A stretch of 17,080 nt of DNA from positions 1-17,080 of the forward strand of contig CAYZRS010000089.1 of the NCBI GenBank assembly GCA_964480915.1. The letters run 5' to 3'. Both the position numbers and the translations under genes were made by a program. The notes below the pieces were generated by a model that was given only the letters and a program-made list of their open reading frames with translations, was not told where the DNA came from and did no database searches. This document shows, piece by piece, positions 1 to 8,548 of the stretch. Source of the DNA: CAWGCE01 sp964480915 (lineage in GTDB: Bacteria > Planctomycetota > Planctomycetia > Pirellulales > Pirellulaceae). Each line of letters starts with the position of its first letter. Positions within the stretch are counted from its first letter, which is position 1.

Positions 1-158
1 CCCATATAGTTTGCGGGTTCAGCCGCATTACTATCAGGGTCGGTCGTACCGGCGACCAAAACAGGATCCTCAAAGCCACCATTTGTAAGTAGGTTGGCCG
101 AGGCGGAAGAAGCGGCAATTGCCACTACAGAAAGAAGAGTGATTAGTTTTTTGGTCAT
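1..158 (-). CDS. Secreted protein with N-terminal signal peptide (partial, 5' end only)
   Basis: Only the first 52 codons lie in the window; the gene continues past the left edge. The start is an ATG at 158-156 with a GGAG Shine-Dalgarno sequence at 169-166 and a 7-nt spacer. The peptide begins MTKKLITLLSVVAIAASSASA, a typical Sec signal peptide with a lysine-rich start, a hydrophobic core and an A-S-A cleavage site. The mature protein then starts with NLLTNGGFEDP. That 'N-GGFE-P' opening is known from secreted planctomycete and verrucomicrobial proteins, many of which end in a PEP-CTERM sorting signal or belong to jelly-roll carbohydrate-binding-like families. The C-terminus is not visible, so neither can be confirmed. 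It is divergent from the cytochrome gene, so it is probably a separate transcription unit. No specific function can be assigned. Confidence 0.8.
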   Translation of the reverse strand, partial: MTKKLITLLSVVAIAASSASANLLTNGGFEDPVLVAGTTDPDSNAAEPANYM

Positions 159-222
159 TAGACGTCTCCAGATTCGAAATTGCTTCGGTAAATGATTGAG
201 CTGCTACTGAACCTCAAACCCT

Positions 223-250
223 GTTGTAACACGGATCGAATTCGGGTCAA
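223..250 (-). promoter_or_regulatory. Candidate sigma-70-type promoter for the secreted-protein gene
   Basis: On the minus strand there is TTGACC (250-245) as a -35 box, a 16-nt spacer, and TACAAC (228-223) as a -10 box. This would place the transcription start near 215 and give a leader of roughly 57 nt before the ATG at 158. The match is five of six bases at -35 and four of six at -10. Planctomycete promoters are not well characterised, so this is a weak call. Confidence 0.25.
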
Positions 251-387
251 GAATAAAAATATTCCGAAAATGTTTCTCAAGTCTGTTCCATAGCGAGTCG
301 AAAACCCTGGCTCCGTTGTGAATTTGGCGAAATTTGCAGTCCCTCATGCCGGCCACGCCACCTACGTAACTGTTACTTAACCGCTGG

Positions 388-396
388 TGTTAGAAT
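388..396 (+). promoter_or_regulatory. Candidate extended -10 promoter for the cytochrome gene
   Basis: The sequence TG-T-TAGAAT fits an extended -10 element (TGnTATAAT, one mismatch) about 60 nt ahead of the cytochrome start. There is no recognisable -35 hexamer at the expected distance, which is acceptable for an extended -10 promoter but leaves the call weak. Confidence 0.25.
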
Positions 397-458
397 GAGG
401 CCTGGGCGTTCAGGAAAACGCGATGCACGACCATCGCAGCATAGCGGGAATCTGAGTT

Positions 459-2357
459 GTGAAGAGAAAAATGAACATTTTGGAGCTCTGTGGCGGCCTA
501 CTATTGGCTGTTTTGGTACTCCTCTCGGGGTGGTTCATGTTTGGCAAGCGTTCGACGCCCGGATCAACGAAACAACGTTCCATCGACGAGCAAATAGCCG
601 CAAGCGTTTTGCTCCCTGAATTTTCCCGGGGCGCTGGTTATGCCTCTTCTTCGGCCTGCCTGGACTGCCATGAGTCAGAACATGCAAGCTGGAGTGCTTC
701 GTTCCACAGAACCATGACACAGGCCGCGACTACGGAATCGGTGTCGGCACCATTCGACGGTGTACAGCTCGGTTCAGATCGCAATTCTTCTCTACTTGCC
801 ATTCGAAATGGAGAGTTTCGTGTTTCGATGGTTGACCCCGATTGGATGCGGCAAATCGATCAAAGCCTAGGAACAAATCGAACAAACAGCAATGCAATCC
901 CCGAGGTAGAGCGACAAGTTGTGCTTACCACCGGCTCGCACCACTATCAGGTTTACTGGTTAGCGGGCGCAGCCGGTCGGGAATCGCAACTAAACATGTT
1001 TCCCTGGATTTACCATCTCGAGCATGAGCGCTGGTTGCCTAGGGAAAGTGCCTTTCTACGGCCGCCCGAGGCAAGGCGTCATTTCGGTCAATTGTGGAAC
1101 GAGAGCTGCATCAACTGCCATACGACGGCCGCTCGCCATGGAGAGAATCGGATTCATTCAAGCGTCGCCGAGTTGGGGATCGCCTGCGAGGCATGCCACG
1201 GTCCGGGGGAAGAACATATCGCCTTCCATAAGCGTCTCGACGGACAACTAGACCCAAATGCTGCCACGCAGCACCCACCGATTACAGATTCGATTGTGCA
1301 TCCCAGCAAGCTGACGGGCAGCGCGTCGTCACAAATCTGCGGTCAGTGCCACAGTCTGTGGGGCATGCACGATTCGGCCGAATTTCGAGAATCAGGATTT
1401 GCCTATCGACCAGGCGGTGCACTTGAACCGGAACGAATCGTCGGCTGCCTAGGACATGATCAACTCGATCCGAAACTGCTGGAATACTCTTTCTGGGGTG
1501 ACGGAACCGTCCGAGTCGGTGGCCGCGAATACAATGGACTCCTTGCATCTCCTTGCCACACTCAAGGTGAGATGTCTTGCCTCGATTGTCATTCGATGCA
1601 CAGTTACGAATCGACGTCCGATCAATTAGCTAGCGACATGCGTGGCAACGCAGCCTGCATCGGTTGTCATTCCAACATCGGCGAGGCGATCGCCGAACAT
1701 ACGCATCACGCCGCTGATTCGAGCGGTTCGCTCTGCTACAACTGCCATATGCCGCATACCAGTTATGCGCTCTTCAAGGCAATTCGTAGCCATCGCATCG
1801 ACAGCCCCAGTGCCGCCGTCAGCGCAAGAACGGGCCGGCCCAATGCGTGCAATTTGTGCCATCTGGATCAGACGCTCGCTTGGACGGCCAACCACCTAGA
1901 CAATTGGTACGGCATCGAACGACCGCAACTTGAATCGGCCGACCACAAGTCGGCCGCCGCGGTGCGTTGGCTCTTGAGCGGTGACGCGGCGCAGCGAGTC
2001 GTTACGGCTTGGCATTTCGGTTGGGAGCCGGCACAACAAGCTTCGGGTGCCGATTGGCAACCACCAATACTGGCTCAAGCACTCATTGATCCCTACGCTG
2101 CCGTGCGGGCGGTCGCTTTTGAGCGCATTCAAAAATTGCCCGGTGTTTCCGACTTCGAATACGATTTCATCGGTTCGACGAACGAGCAGATTGCCAGCGC
2201 GCGAAACCTTATCAATCGCTGGCAGACTTATTTTGCCGACAGTGAGGAATCTCTGAGTAAGGCTATCCCGTTCACCAAGGATCGGCGACTGAACATCCCA
2301 GAAATCGAACGCCTGCGAAGTATTCGCGACGATCGTCCAGTGTTCATTGCCGAATAG
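459..2357 (+). CDS. Membrane-anchored octaheme c-type cytochrome
   Basis: This 632-residue protein has eight CXXCH heme-binding motifs, beginning at about residues 67 (CLDCH), 217 (CINCH), 243 (CEACH), 294 (CGQCH), 374 (CLDCH), 400 (CIGCH), 426 (CYNCH) and 464 (CNLCH). Each should bind one covalently attached heme c, so the protein must be exported. A single hydrophobic segment at about residues 9-28 serves as signal or anchor. The GTG at 459 is preferred over the ATG at 471 because it adds the positive start MKRK; without it, charge would favour the wrong orientation. A GGGA lies 9 nt before the GTG. The motif pattern (a CEACHGPG-type heme and CLDCHSMH) fits the cytochrome c554-like multiheme family common in planctomycetes. 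The last 150 residues have no heme motifs and look helical, possibly HEAT-like. The role is presumably electron transfer outside the cytoplasm; donor and acceptor are unknown. Stop is TAG. Confidence 0.9.
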   Translation: MKRKMNILELCGGLLLAVLVLLSGWFMFGKRSTPGSTKQRSIDEQIAASVLLPEFSRGAGYASSSACLDCHESEHASWSASFHRTMTQAATTESVSAPFDGVQLGSDRNSSLLAIRNGEFRVSMVDPDWMRQIDQSLGTNRTNSNAIPEVERQVVLTTGSHHYQVYWLAGAAGRESQLNMFPWIYHLEHERWLPRESAFLRPPEARRHFGQLWNESCINCHTTAARHGENRIHSSVAELGIACEACHGPGEEHIAFHKRLDGQLDPNAATQHPPITDSIVHPSKLTGSASSQICGQCHSLWGMHDSAEFRESGFAYRPGGALEPERIVGCLGHDQLDPKLLEYSFWGDGTVRVGGREYNGLLASPCHTQGEMSCLDCHSMHSYESTSDQLASDMRGNAACIGCHSNIGEAIAEHTHHAADSSGSLCYNCHMPHTSYALFKAIRSHRIDSPSAAVSARTGRPNACNLCHLDQTLAWTANHLDNWYGIERPQLESADHKSAAAVRWLLSGDAAQRVVTAWHFGWEPAQQASGADWQPPILAQALIDPYAAVRAVAFERIQKLPGVSDFEYDFIGSTNEQIASARNLINRWQTYFADSEESLSKAIPFTKDRRLNIPEIERLRSIRDDRPVFIAE

Positions 2358-2385
2358 CAGGTTACAGTAAATGTTTCGAAACGGA

Positions 2386-2407
2386 CCCGCTTAGAAAATC
2401 TAGCGGG
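2386..2407 (+). other. Intergenic hairpin between cytochrome and GT-C genes
   Basis: CCCGCT at 2386-2391 pairs perfectly with AGCGGG at 2402-2407. Inside, AGA (2393-2395) can pair with TCT (2399-2401 area) around a short A-rich loop. No run of T follows, so it is not a canonical Rho-independent terminator. It may attenuate or process the transcript between two genes that otherwise look co-directional and only 79 nt apart. Confidence 0.35.
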
Positions 2408-2436
2408 GCAACTTGAACTGTACCGCTGGATGAACG

Positions 2437-4380
2437 ATGAAATCGGACGAACCCACGAACTCCGAAAAGATTAAGGCCGACACCGAAGCACAAACGATCG
2501 CCGAGATCATTTGCCTCGGCTTATTATTGCTGCTGTTTTGGTATGCAGCATCAACCAAGTTCTTAGTATCCATCAGTGGATCGAATTTCGATTCCGAGGA
2601 TGCGACCGGCCTCTATTGGACGGAAGCCGCCTTCCATTACTCTTATGCGAAAAGAGTAGCAACAGAAGGGCACTTGCCTGAAGTCGATCAAAAAATGCAA
2701 CACCCGGAAGGCGTCAATCTGGAAACAGACACGACGCCTATGATGGAGCGATTTGCGGGTTCGGTATATCGCAGTACCATCAACAAAGAGATTCCGTTTC
2801 ACGTCTTTTTGGCACGAATTGTCTCTCTCTATTCAAGCCTGACTCTATTTGCGATCTACTTCCTGGCCCGCTATTTATGGGGAAGTTGCTGGAGCGGCCT
2901 CGCCAGCTGCCTGTTCTATACCCTGACGTTTCCGTTCATCGGCACGATGTCGGTCGGTGGCTATGTTCGACACGATTTTGCGCTACCCTATGTTTTCCTG
3001 GGAACGTCATTCCTCCTGATCTCCATTGATCGACGCAGCAAGATCGCAGCCATTGCGGCCGCTGCCGTTTTTAGCTTTGCTTTTGTATCCTGGCACATGG
3101 CGCAGTTCCACTACGCGGTACTCATCGGCGGGCTCACACTCGCCTATCTCTGGCGGCCGTTATGGCGTGAGCCGATTGCGAGCAGCCTGTTGGTTGTCTC
3201 GATCGTGTTTCTGCTGGCGAGCATCATCTTGAAGCCTCTACAGGCGGGCCTCTTTCCGCTTTCACCTGCGATGCTGATTTCGTACGGAATCATCTTCCAG
3301 CACTTCGCACTACCGAGATTGACTCAGAAACTGTCAGTGACGGCGCTAAGCTTGATCGCGATCGTTGGCCTCCTTTTTGTTGGAGCAATGGTCCTGTCGG
3401 GGGAGCACATGACCCGTTACTCGCACGTTTATCGGCTGATGCTGGACAAGCTGACACGCGCGGGAGTCTTGCCAACAGATCCGGCAGAGTTGAGTTTCGA
3501 GTCTCGCGTGATGTGGTCTTCATCGTTCCTGAGCCCCTCAATGGAGCAAGTCGTCTGGTCGATGGGGCTTGCTTGGCTCGTAGGAATCGTAGGCGTCTGC
3601 TTGACGATTCGCACGCTGCTTACCTCTACCGAACAGTTATGCTCGAAGCACATGGTCCTATGGATGTTCGTTTCGTTTCTCGGCTTGATGTTGCTGATCA
3701 TGCGAATGGACGTCTTCGTCGCGTTTTATCTGTGTCTCTTTGTAGGAGCGCTTTTGCCCAAACAACTCTCCTCAGGCAAGGGAATCCTCGTCACCGTAGC
3801 GCTCCTTCTGATCCTATGCTTGCAAGGTTGGCAGGCCACGCAATTACACATCTCATCAAACCAGCCGGCGCGCGATCAGTTGAAACCTCTGTTCACGGCG
3901 ATTCAAGGAGCCACACAACCTGACGATGTGATCCTCGCATCGTTCCAGCTAAGCCCCGCCATTCGCGCATTCACTGACCGGGCAGTCGTCGTCCACTCGA
4001 AATTTGAGAACAAGATGGTACGAGATAAGATTGCCACCTACTACAAATCGCTTTTTGCGACCGAGGATGTGTTTTACGATTTTTGCCGCAAGTACGATGT
4101 CGAATTTGTGGTCCACGAGCCGGCAACGGTTCTGGCCCAGGGGCCCGAGTCCATTCGGTACTTCGCCGGCCTTCAGCAGATTCCAATGATGTCGCCAGCA
4201 GTTCAAATGCAGTTCGCGCCGGCCACGCTAAAACACTTTGCGTTGGTATTCCAAACACCTCATCACCGGGTCTTCAAAGTTCTCGCTCCAGATCAAACAC
4301 TCGTGCCGCCAAAACTTCCGGCTTTACCGATATATGACAGGACGAACTTTCAGCCAGGTAAGTTGGGCATCTCGGAATAG
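2437..4380 (+). CDS. Polytopic membrane protein, GT-C / STT3-like glycosyltransferase candidate
   Basis: This is a 647-residue protein with about ten or more hydrophobic segments spread over residues 25-465, followed by a soluble domain of about 180 residues. After the first membrane segment comes a long outside loop rich in acidic residues (FDSEDATGLYWTEAAFHY) that continues with Y-A-K-R-V-A-x-E-G-x-L-P and QHPEGVN. That order (acidic loop, 'YA' helix, 'G-LP-D', 'HPEG') resembles GT-C enzymes of the STT3/oligosaccharyltransferase type, which move sugars from a lipid carrier to protein or lipid on the outer face of the membrane. The C-terminal part (ILASFQLSPAIRAFTDR, then VHSKFEN) also fits that class. 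Donor and acceptor cannot be inferred. The start ATG has only a weak Shine-Dalgarno sequence (CTGGA). It is 79 nt downstream of the cytochrome gene and convergent with the selenoprotein array. Stop is TAG. Confidence 0.6.
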   Translation: MKSDEPTNSEKIKADTEAQTIAEIICLGLLLLLFWYAASTKFLVSISGSNFDSEDATGLYWTEAAFHYSYAKRVATEGHLPEVDQKMQHPEGVNLETDTTPMMERFAGSVYRSTINKEIPFHVFLARIVSLYSSLTLFAIYFLARYLWGSCWSGLASCLFYTLTFPFIGTMSVGGYVRHDFALPYVFLGTSFLLISIDRRSKIAAIAAAAVFSFAFVSWHMAQFHYAVLIGGLTLAYLWRPLWREPIASSLLVVSIVFLLASIILKPLQAGLFPLSPAMLISYGIIFQHFALPRLTQKLSVTALSLIAIVGLLFVGAMVLSGEHMTRYSHVYRLMLDKLTRAGVLPTDPAELSFESRVMWSSSFLSPSMEQVVWSMGLAWLVGIVGVCLTIRTLLTSTEQLCSKHMVLWMFVSFLGLMLLIMRMDVFVAFYLCLFVGALLPKQLSSGKGILVTVALLLILCLQGWQATQLHISSNQPARDQLKPLFTAIQGATQPDDVILASFQLSPAIRAFTDRAVVVHSKFENKMVRDKIATYYKSLFATEDVFYDFCRKYDVEFVVHEPATVLAQGPESIRYFAGLQQIPMMSPAVQMQFAPATLKHFALVFQTPHHRVFKVLAPDQTLVPPKLPALPIYDRTNFQPGKLGISE

Positions 4381-4467
4381 TCCAATGCTCTTCGTAGGCA
4401 AGTCACGGCCCCAGGGGGGGAGGTAGTGAGGACCAACAAAGGTAACCACACACCAAATCGACCCTCG
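4381..4467. other. Short convergent intergenic region
   Basis: This is an 87-bp gap between two convergent genes that both end in TAG. It contains a G-rich run (CCCCAGGGGGG near 4410-4420) whose arms are too close to form a stable hairpin. I see no recognisable bidirectional terminator. Confidence 0.5.
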
Positions 4468-7400
4468 CTAATTCGACGATTCGCGCCACGCTTTTTTGGC
4501 TTGGTATGACTCTAGCTGCAACCTCAATTGCTTGGCCAGTTCAGTGCCGTCCTTGACCAACGATATGGCTCTTTCGGCAGATGTTACGGCTTGGTCGAAC
4601 TGACCGTTCTCTGCGTAGGCCGCAGCCAAAGTTCCAAAGACAGCCGCGTTATCTTTTGCAACGATCTCTTTGGTCCGTTCTGCAAATTGCACGGCCGCTG
4701 CGCCGTCTCGAACCTGGTTATCAGGGCAGGTTGCCAACAGCCAAGCCAAGTTGTTGCAGGCCATAAGATGCTTCGGGGAATCTTCCAGCAGCGCACGATA
4801 AAGTTCGGCTGCCTGCTTCGGTCGATCGTTTTGATGCAACAACGTGGCCAGCTTGAGCCGGCTGCCTGGCAGTGGAATGCGATTATCTAGCACCTTGCGA
4901 AGGTGCGTCATTACCTGGTCCGTTCGGTTCAATTGCTCAAGGACGCGTACCAGACTTTCATGCGCCACTAAATCGCCCGGGTTTCGAATGACCGCATCAC
5001 GGAAAGCGACGGCAGCCGCTTCGGACTTGCCCTGCCCTTCCAAGACGGCACCGAGGTTAGCGTGTGCCAATGCCAAATTGGGCTGACGTTCAATCGCTGT
5101 GCGAAACCATCGTTCTGCAGCCTTCAGCTTTCCTTGTTGTCCAAGCTCTTTCCCCAACCGATTCGCAACGACGGCCCAGGTTTCCTCCCCTTCCATCGCT
5201 CTCTCGTTGTCCGTCGCAAATTGCACCGCTGCATCAACGTACCCCGCCAATCGCAATTCTTCGACGAGCGGCGACAGCGTCAATTTCGCAGGCGCCTGAT
5301 GCCACTTGCCCGGCGCCACCAATGCCGCCTCGGCCAACTCAGGTTCCTCCAGAGGCAGCAAGGCGACATCTTCCAACAAACGATCGGCCGAAACCGGCCC
5401 ACGATAAATCGCAGCCAATCTCCCTTTTTTATCGAGGAGAAAACTTGTCGGAACCGGCAATGCCGTGTTGTCGTAGAACAGGACGTCACTCAAGATTTGA
5501 ACCTGATCAAGCAGCGATTGCGATGCCGTGCCGGCCTCAAACGGATACCCCAGCCGATCAAGCGTTGCTGTGATCTGATCGGTCGAGAAGGAATCGTCAC
5601 TCAAACGATCGACCGACAGCGCATCGACACGGACTCCCGCCTTGCGGATGTCGTCCGCCCGTTCACCGAACTCCTGCAGTTCAGCCAGGCAAGGCTGGCA
5701 CCAACTGGCCCATAAGTTGACTAATCGCGGCTGACTCGATGGAGCTCCGATCGTGATTTGCCGCCCTTCAATGTTCTCGTATTTCAGATGTGGAATCAGG
5801 ATACGTTCTGGCAACACAACAGCCGAAGCTGACGAAGTGACGTGATCCGAGGATTGTGCGGCGGTAACGCGGATGGTTCGCAATGGCCTTTGCACCAGTC
5901 GAGCACAACCCGTTCCTTGAACAATCGTGTAAAAGCTATCGACCTCGGGAATATCCATTGATTCCGACTTGCCGCCTGGCCAGTGCACCGTGATGCGTGG
6001 AATGCTCGTTTTTTCGCCAATACCAAAGTGCAACCACTTGCTTGTCTGGCTCAGGTAGCCTTGACCGGCTCGCAACGAACGTACGAGCTTCTCGCCAGAC
6101 GAGTTGGGCAATTCCAATTCGACTCGAGCTCCAATCGCATCGCGGTTGCAGTCTACTCCCTGTAGTCTGAGCGATAGAAAATGGTTGTCGCCTGCCATAT
6201 CGTTTCGCAGGAAACGGACTTGCGGACCGGTGCGGTTCACGATCCACAGATCTAGATCACCGTCGTTGTCCCAATCTACCGGCGCTACGGCTCTGGCATC
6301 ATCAGGAANNNNNNNNNNCAGAGATGTTTGCGAACGGACCACTGCCAAGGTTGAGAAAACTGCAATTGCGTTCGTTCCCGCTGAGCGATTTGCCCAACAT
6401 CAGAGACTCGCGAAGCCGTTGCCTTGACCGTTCAAAACCTTTCGCGCTTGCGTACTCACTTGCCTTCGAAGGAGATTGCGACAGAACCTGTCGCCATAAG
6501 AGACTTCACAAATCCTGACTATCGTGCCCGGTAATGTACCCATTCATTACCAGCAGGTCTTCCCAACTATCATTGTTTAAATCGACGAAACGAGAACACC
6601 ATGACCAGCGGCCCATCATCACATCTGCATCCGAACTCACGTCGTCAAACCCACCATCCGTTGTGTTCCGGAACAACGAATTTCCACGAGCAACATACTG
6701 AAGCTGCTGACGAATCTGCTCACCTTGCCCCGATCGGAATTTGCGCTGATAGGTCACTCGATTTCCGGCCGATGAGAACATATTGGCGACATAGAGATCC
6801 ATCCACCCATCGTGGTTGTAGTCACCCCAGGCAGACGACATGCCAAATGACGTGTCTTCCACGCCAGCGTCGGCCGCTTCGTCGGTGAATTGTCCATCGT
6901 TGTTTCTATAGAGATTGTTGCGGCCGTAGTCGTTGGCCACGTACAAATCCAGATCACCGTCGTTATCGTAATCTTCCCAAACGGCGGAGAAGCTGAATCG
7001 CGTGTTGTTCTCGTCCAATCCCACGTCTGACACTACGTTCTTAAATTTCCAGTCGCCCAGATTTTTGAGCAGTAGATTCTCGCCCCCGTTCTTGGCGTCA
7101 TGCATCGGCATCGGATTGGCAATCACCTGCCCGACCTTCGCGCCGGGCGTATAGTATTGGCAGACGTACAGATCGGTGAGCCCATCTTCATCGAAATCGG
7201 CCGCCGCTAACGACATCGAAGAATTCGCTGCTGGCACTTCGAGTTCCAGCCGGAACTTACCCGACCCATCATTTGACATGATGAGCAGCGCACTGAACGT
7301 CGCCAGAGCCAAGTCTTGATCACCGTCGTTGTCGAAGTCGACGAACAGCGCACTATGCGTCATGTCGAGCCAGTCCACTCCCGATTCAGACCCTCGCTCG

Positions 7401-8515
7401 GTCACGGTACCGTCGTCGTTTTGCAGAAGCAACAGATTCGGCAACTGTTCGGCCTGGCAAACGTACACATCATCGAGGCCATCGCCGTTAACATCGCCCA
7501 CGGCGAGACCCTGGTAAAAATTGACACTTTGTCGCAACAATCGCTGCAGCCAATGATTGGCTCCTTTGGCAACTTGATTTTCGTAACAGGTGTTCTGACC
7601 GAGTATCGATTCGGTGCAATCGATGAAACCACTTGCACCGAGTTCATTGCCGCCCGAAAACTCGACTTCGGCATACTTGGCCAGTGCGAGCTTGCTCAAA
7701 TGCGGAGGTCGGTTGTCGCCAGAATATTCCCACTCGCATTCCCAAGTCGAATCGACCTGCAAACGGCCTTTGCCCTTAGCACCGACGGCTTGAAAATACG
7801 TCGTCGATTTGGCCCCTGTGGACGTTGCTTCGATGCGGAATTCCTTGAATGCCACGCGCATCCTTCCCCCCATCACATCGCGAAGACTTTGGCTGGCAGA
7901 TTCAAATGCCGCAATGCCGCTGATACCGGCGTCGGCGTCTGACCCGTTCCCAATTTTATTGGCCACCTCCAACGATTGGCCGTCAGCCCGCTTCACGGTC
8001 AACGTTGTACCGACCTTCTGCTCACTCAGATCCAATGGACGTAACAATCCGCCTCGGAAGCTGCCAGCAATCACCGTCGATAGTGAGTTTTCGTCCGAGC
8101 CTCCGGTGCTCAACCATGCGCCAATTTGCTTCAATTGTTGATTCGTTAGCTCATGTAAAGCCTCTGTATCCCAGCCATCCTGTAATGGATCGAGTGCCTT
8201 CTGCTGGGCTTCTTCCCGATTGGCGATAACTTCGGTGGGCAACGTGGGGGCATTAGAGTTGTTATTTGACACCATGGCACCCGATGGAACCCCACTCCTC
8301 GAGTGCGATCCGCCCGTTTCCACTCCGGGGTTTAGTGCTTGCTTGGCAGGCGATTCATCCGTTGCCATTTTCTCGGAAGGCTTACAACCGACCGAAAGCC
8401 CCAAGAAGAGGAGCAGGCAACCGGTACATGTTCGAAAAAGGTACATAGAACTGCAATTCAAAAATTCAAATAATGGCGACAACGTTCGTAGCTGCCTGAA
8501 CCATGCACGCCTCAT
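4468..8515 (-). CDS. Selenoprotein paralogue A: CRTAC1-type lipoprotein with thioredoxin and TPR domains (in-frame TGA = Sec)
   Basis: Standard gene calling splits this into 8515-6506 and 6348-4468. I read it as one gene with TGA (6508-6506) decoded as selenocysteine 670. Order of domains: lipoprotein signal peptide ending in LSVGC; a conserved N-terminal region of unknown fold; FG-GAP/VCBS repeats with calcium-type DxDxDGxxD loops; Sec inside the propeller (DLU-SLLWRQV); another FG-GAP repeat (DWDNDGDLDLW); an ASPIC/UnbV domain (NRDAIGARVEL, GYLSQ, HFGIG, WPGG); a TlpA/ResA-like thioredoxin with WCQPC (Cys codons at 5700 and 5691); and TPR repeats to the end. Ten Ns at 6309-6318 break the frame artificially, so the apparent start near 6348 is out of frame and false. 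ATG 8515 has a weak AGG 33 nt after the upstream stop; ATG 8446 would give a more compact signal peptide. It is last in the array. Stop is TAG. Confidence 0.85.
6309..6318. other. Assembly gap (10 N) inside selenoprotein A
   Basis: Ten Ns interrupt the propeller-coding sequence. On the minus strand the frame before the gap reads SGNERNCSFLN and then FANIS, and the frame after it reads PDDARAVAPVDW. These align with both paralogues but are out of phase across ten Ns. In the paralogues seven residues (like SVSGLDF) separate the two blocks, which needs 18 unknown bases plus the flanking G and TT. The Ns are therefore a placeholder and not a measured length. Confidence 0.9.
6478..6508 (-). promoter_or_regulatory. 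Sec UGA codon and bacterial SECIS-like hairpin, copy A
   Basis: The TGA is at 6508-6506. A perfect 7-bp stem follows: GCGACAG (6494-6488), loop GTT (6487-6485), CTGTCGC (6484-6478). The GGTT at the tip begins after exactly 17 nt. In known bacterial SECIS elements the hairpin follows UGA closely and carries a G, usually GU, in the apical loop that SelB recognises. E. coli fdhF has a similar AGGTCT tip at about the same distance. The context codes for DLU-SLLWRQV, so the stem is also coding sequence. Confidence 0.87.
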
Positions 8516-8548
8516 CGCCTAGCGCAAGGCGAAACGCGACTCAGCAAC

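Larger units (their letters stand above)
159..458. other. Divergent intergenic region, 300 bp
   Basis: This lies between the minus-strand secreted-protein gene and the plus-strand cytochrome gene. I see no supported ORF. A short reading frame starting at 395 overlaps the cytochrome gene in another frame and has no family features. The region must contain the promoters of both flanking genes; one weak candidate for each is listed separately. No terminator, RNA gene or repeat was seen. Confidence 0.6.

Noticed and set aside
4405..4425. Terminator at the convergent junction
   Set aside because: The C and G runs are separated by a single base and cannot form a hairpin; no T run follows.
5062..5715. 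217-residue plus-strand ORF antisense to the thioredoxin/TPR part of copy A
   Set aside because: It is the reverse shadow of conserved coding sequence, rich in Arg/Gln, with no domain of its own.
6506..8515. Three ordinary gene pairs: lipoprotein/FG-GAP gene followed by a separate UnbV-thioredoxin-TPR gene
   Set aside because: The halves share one frame, the TGA context and the hairpin are conserved in all three copies, and the second halves lack starts and ribosome binding sites.
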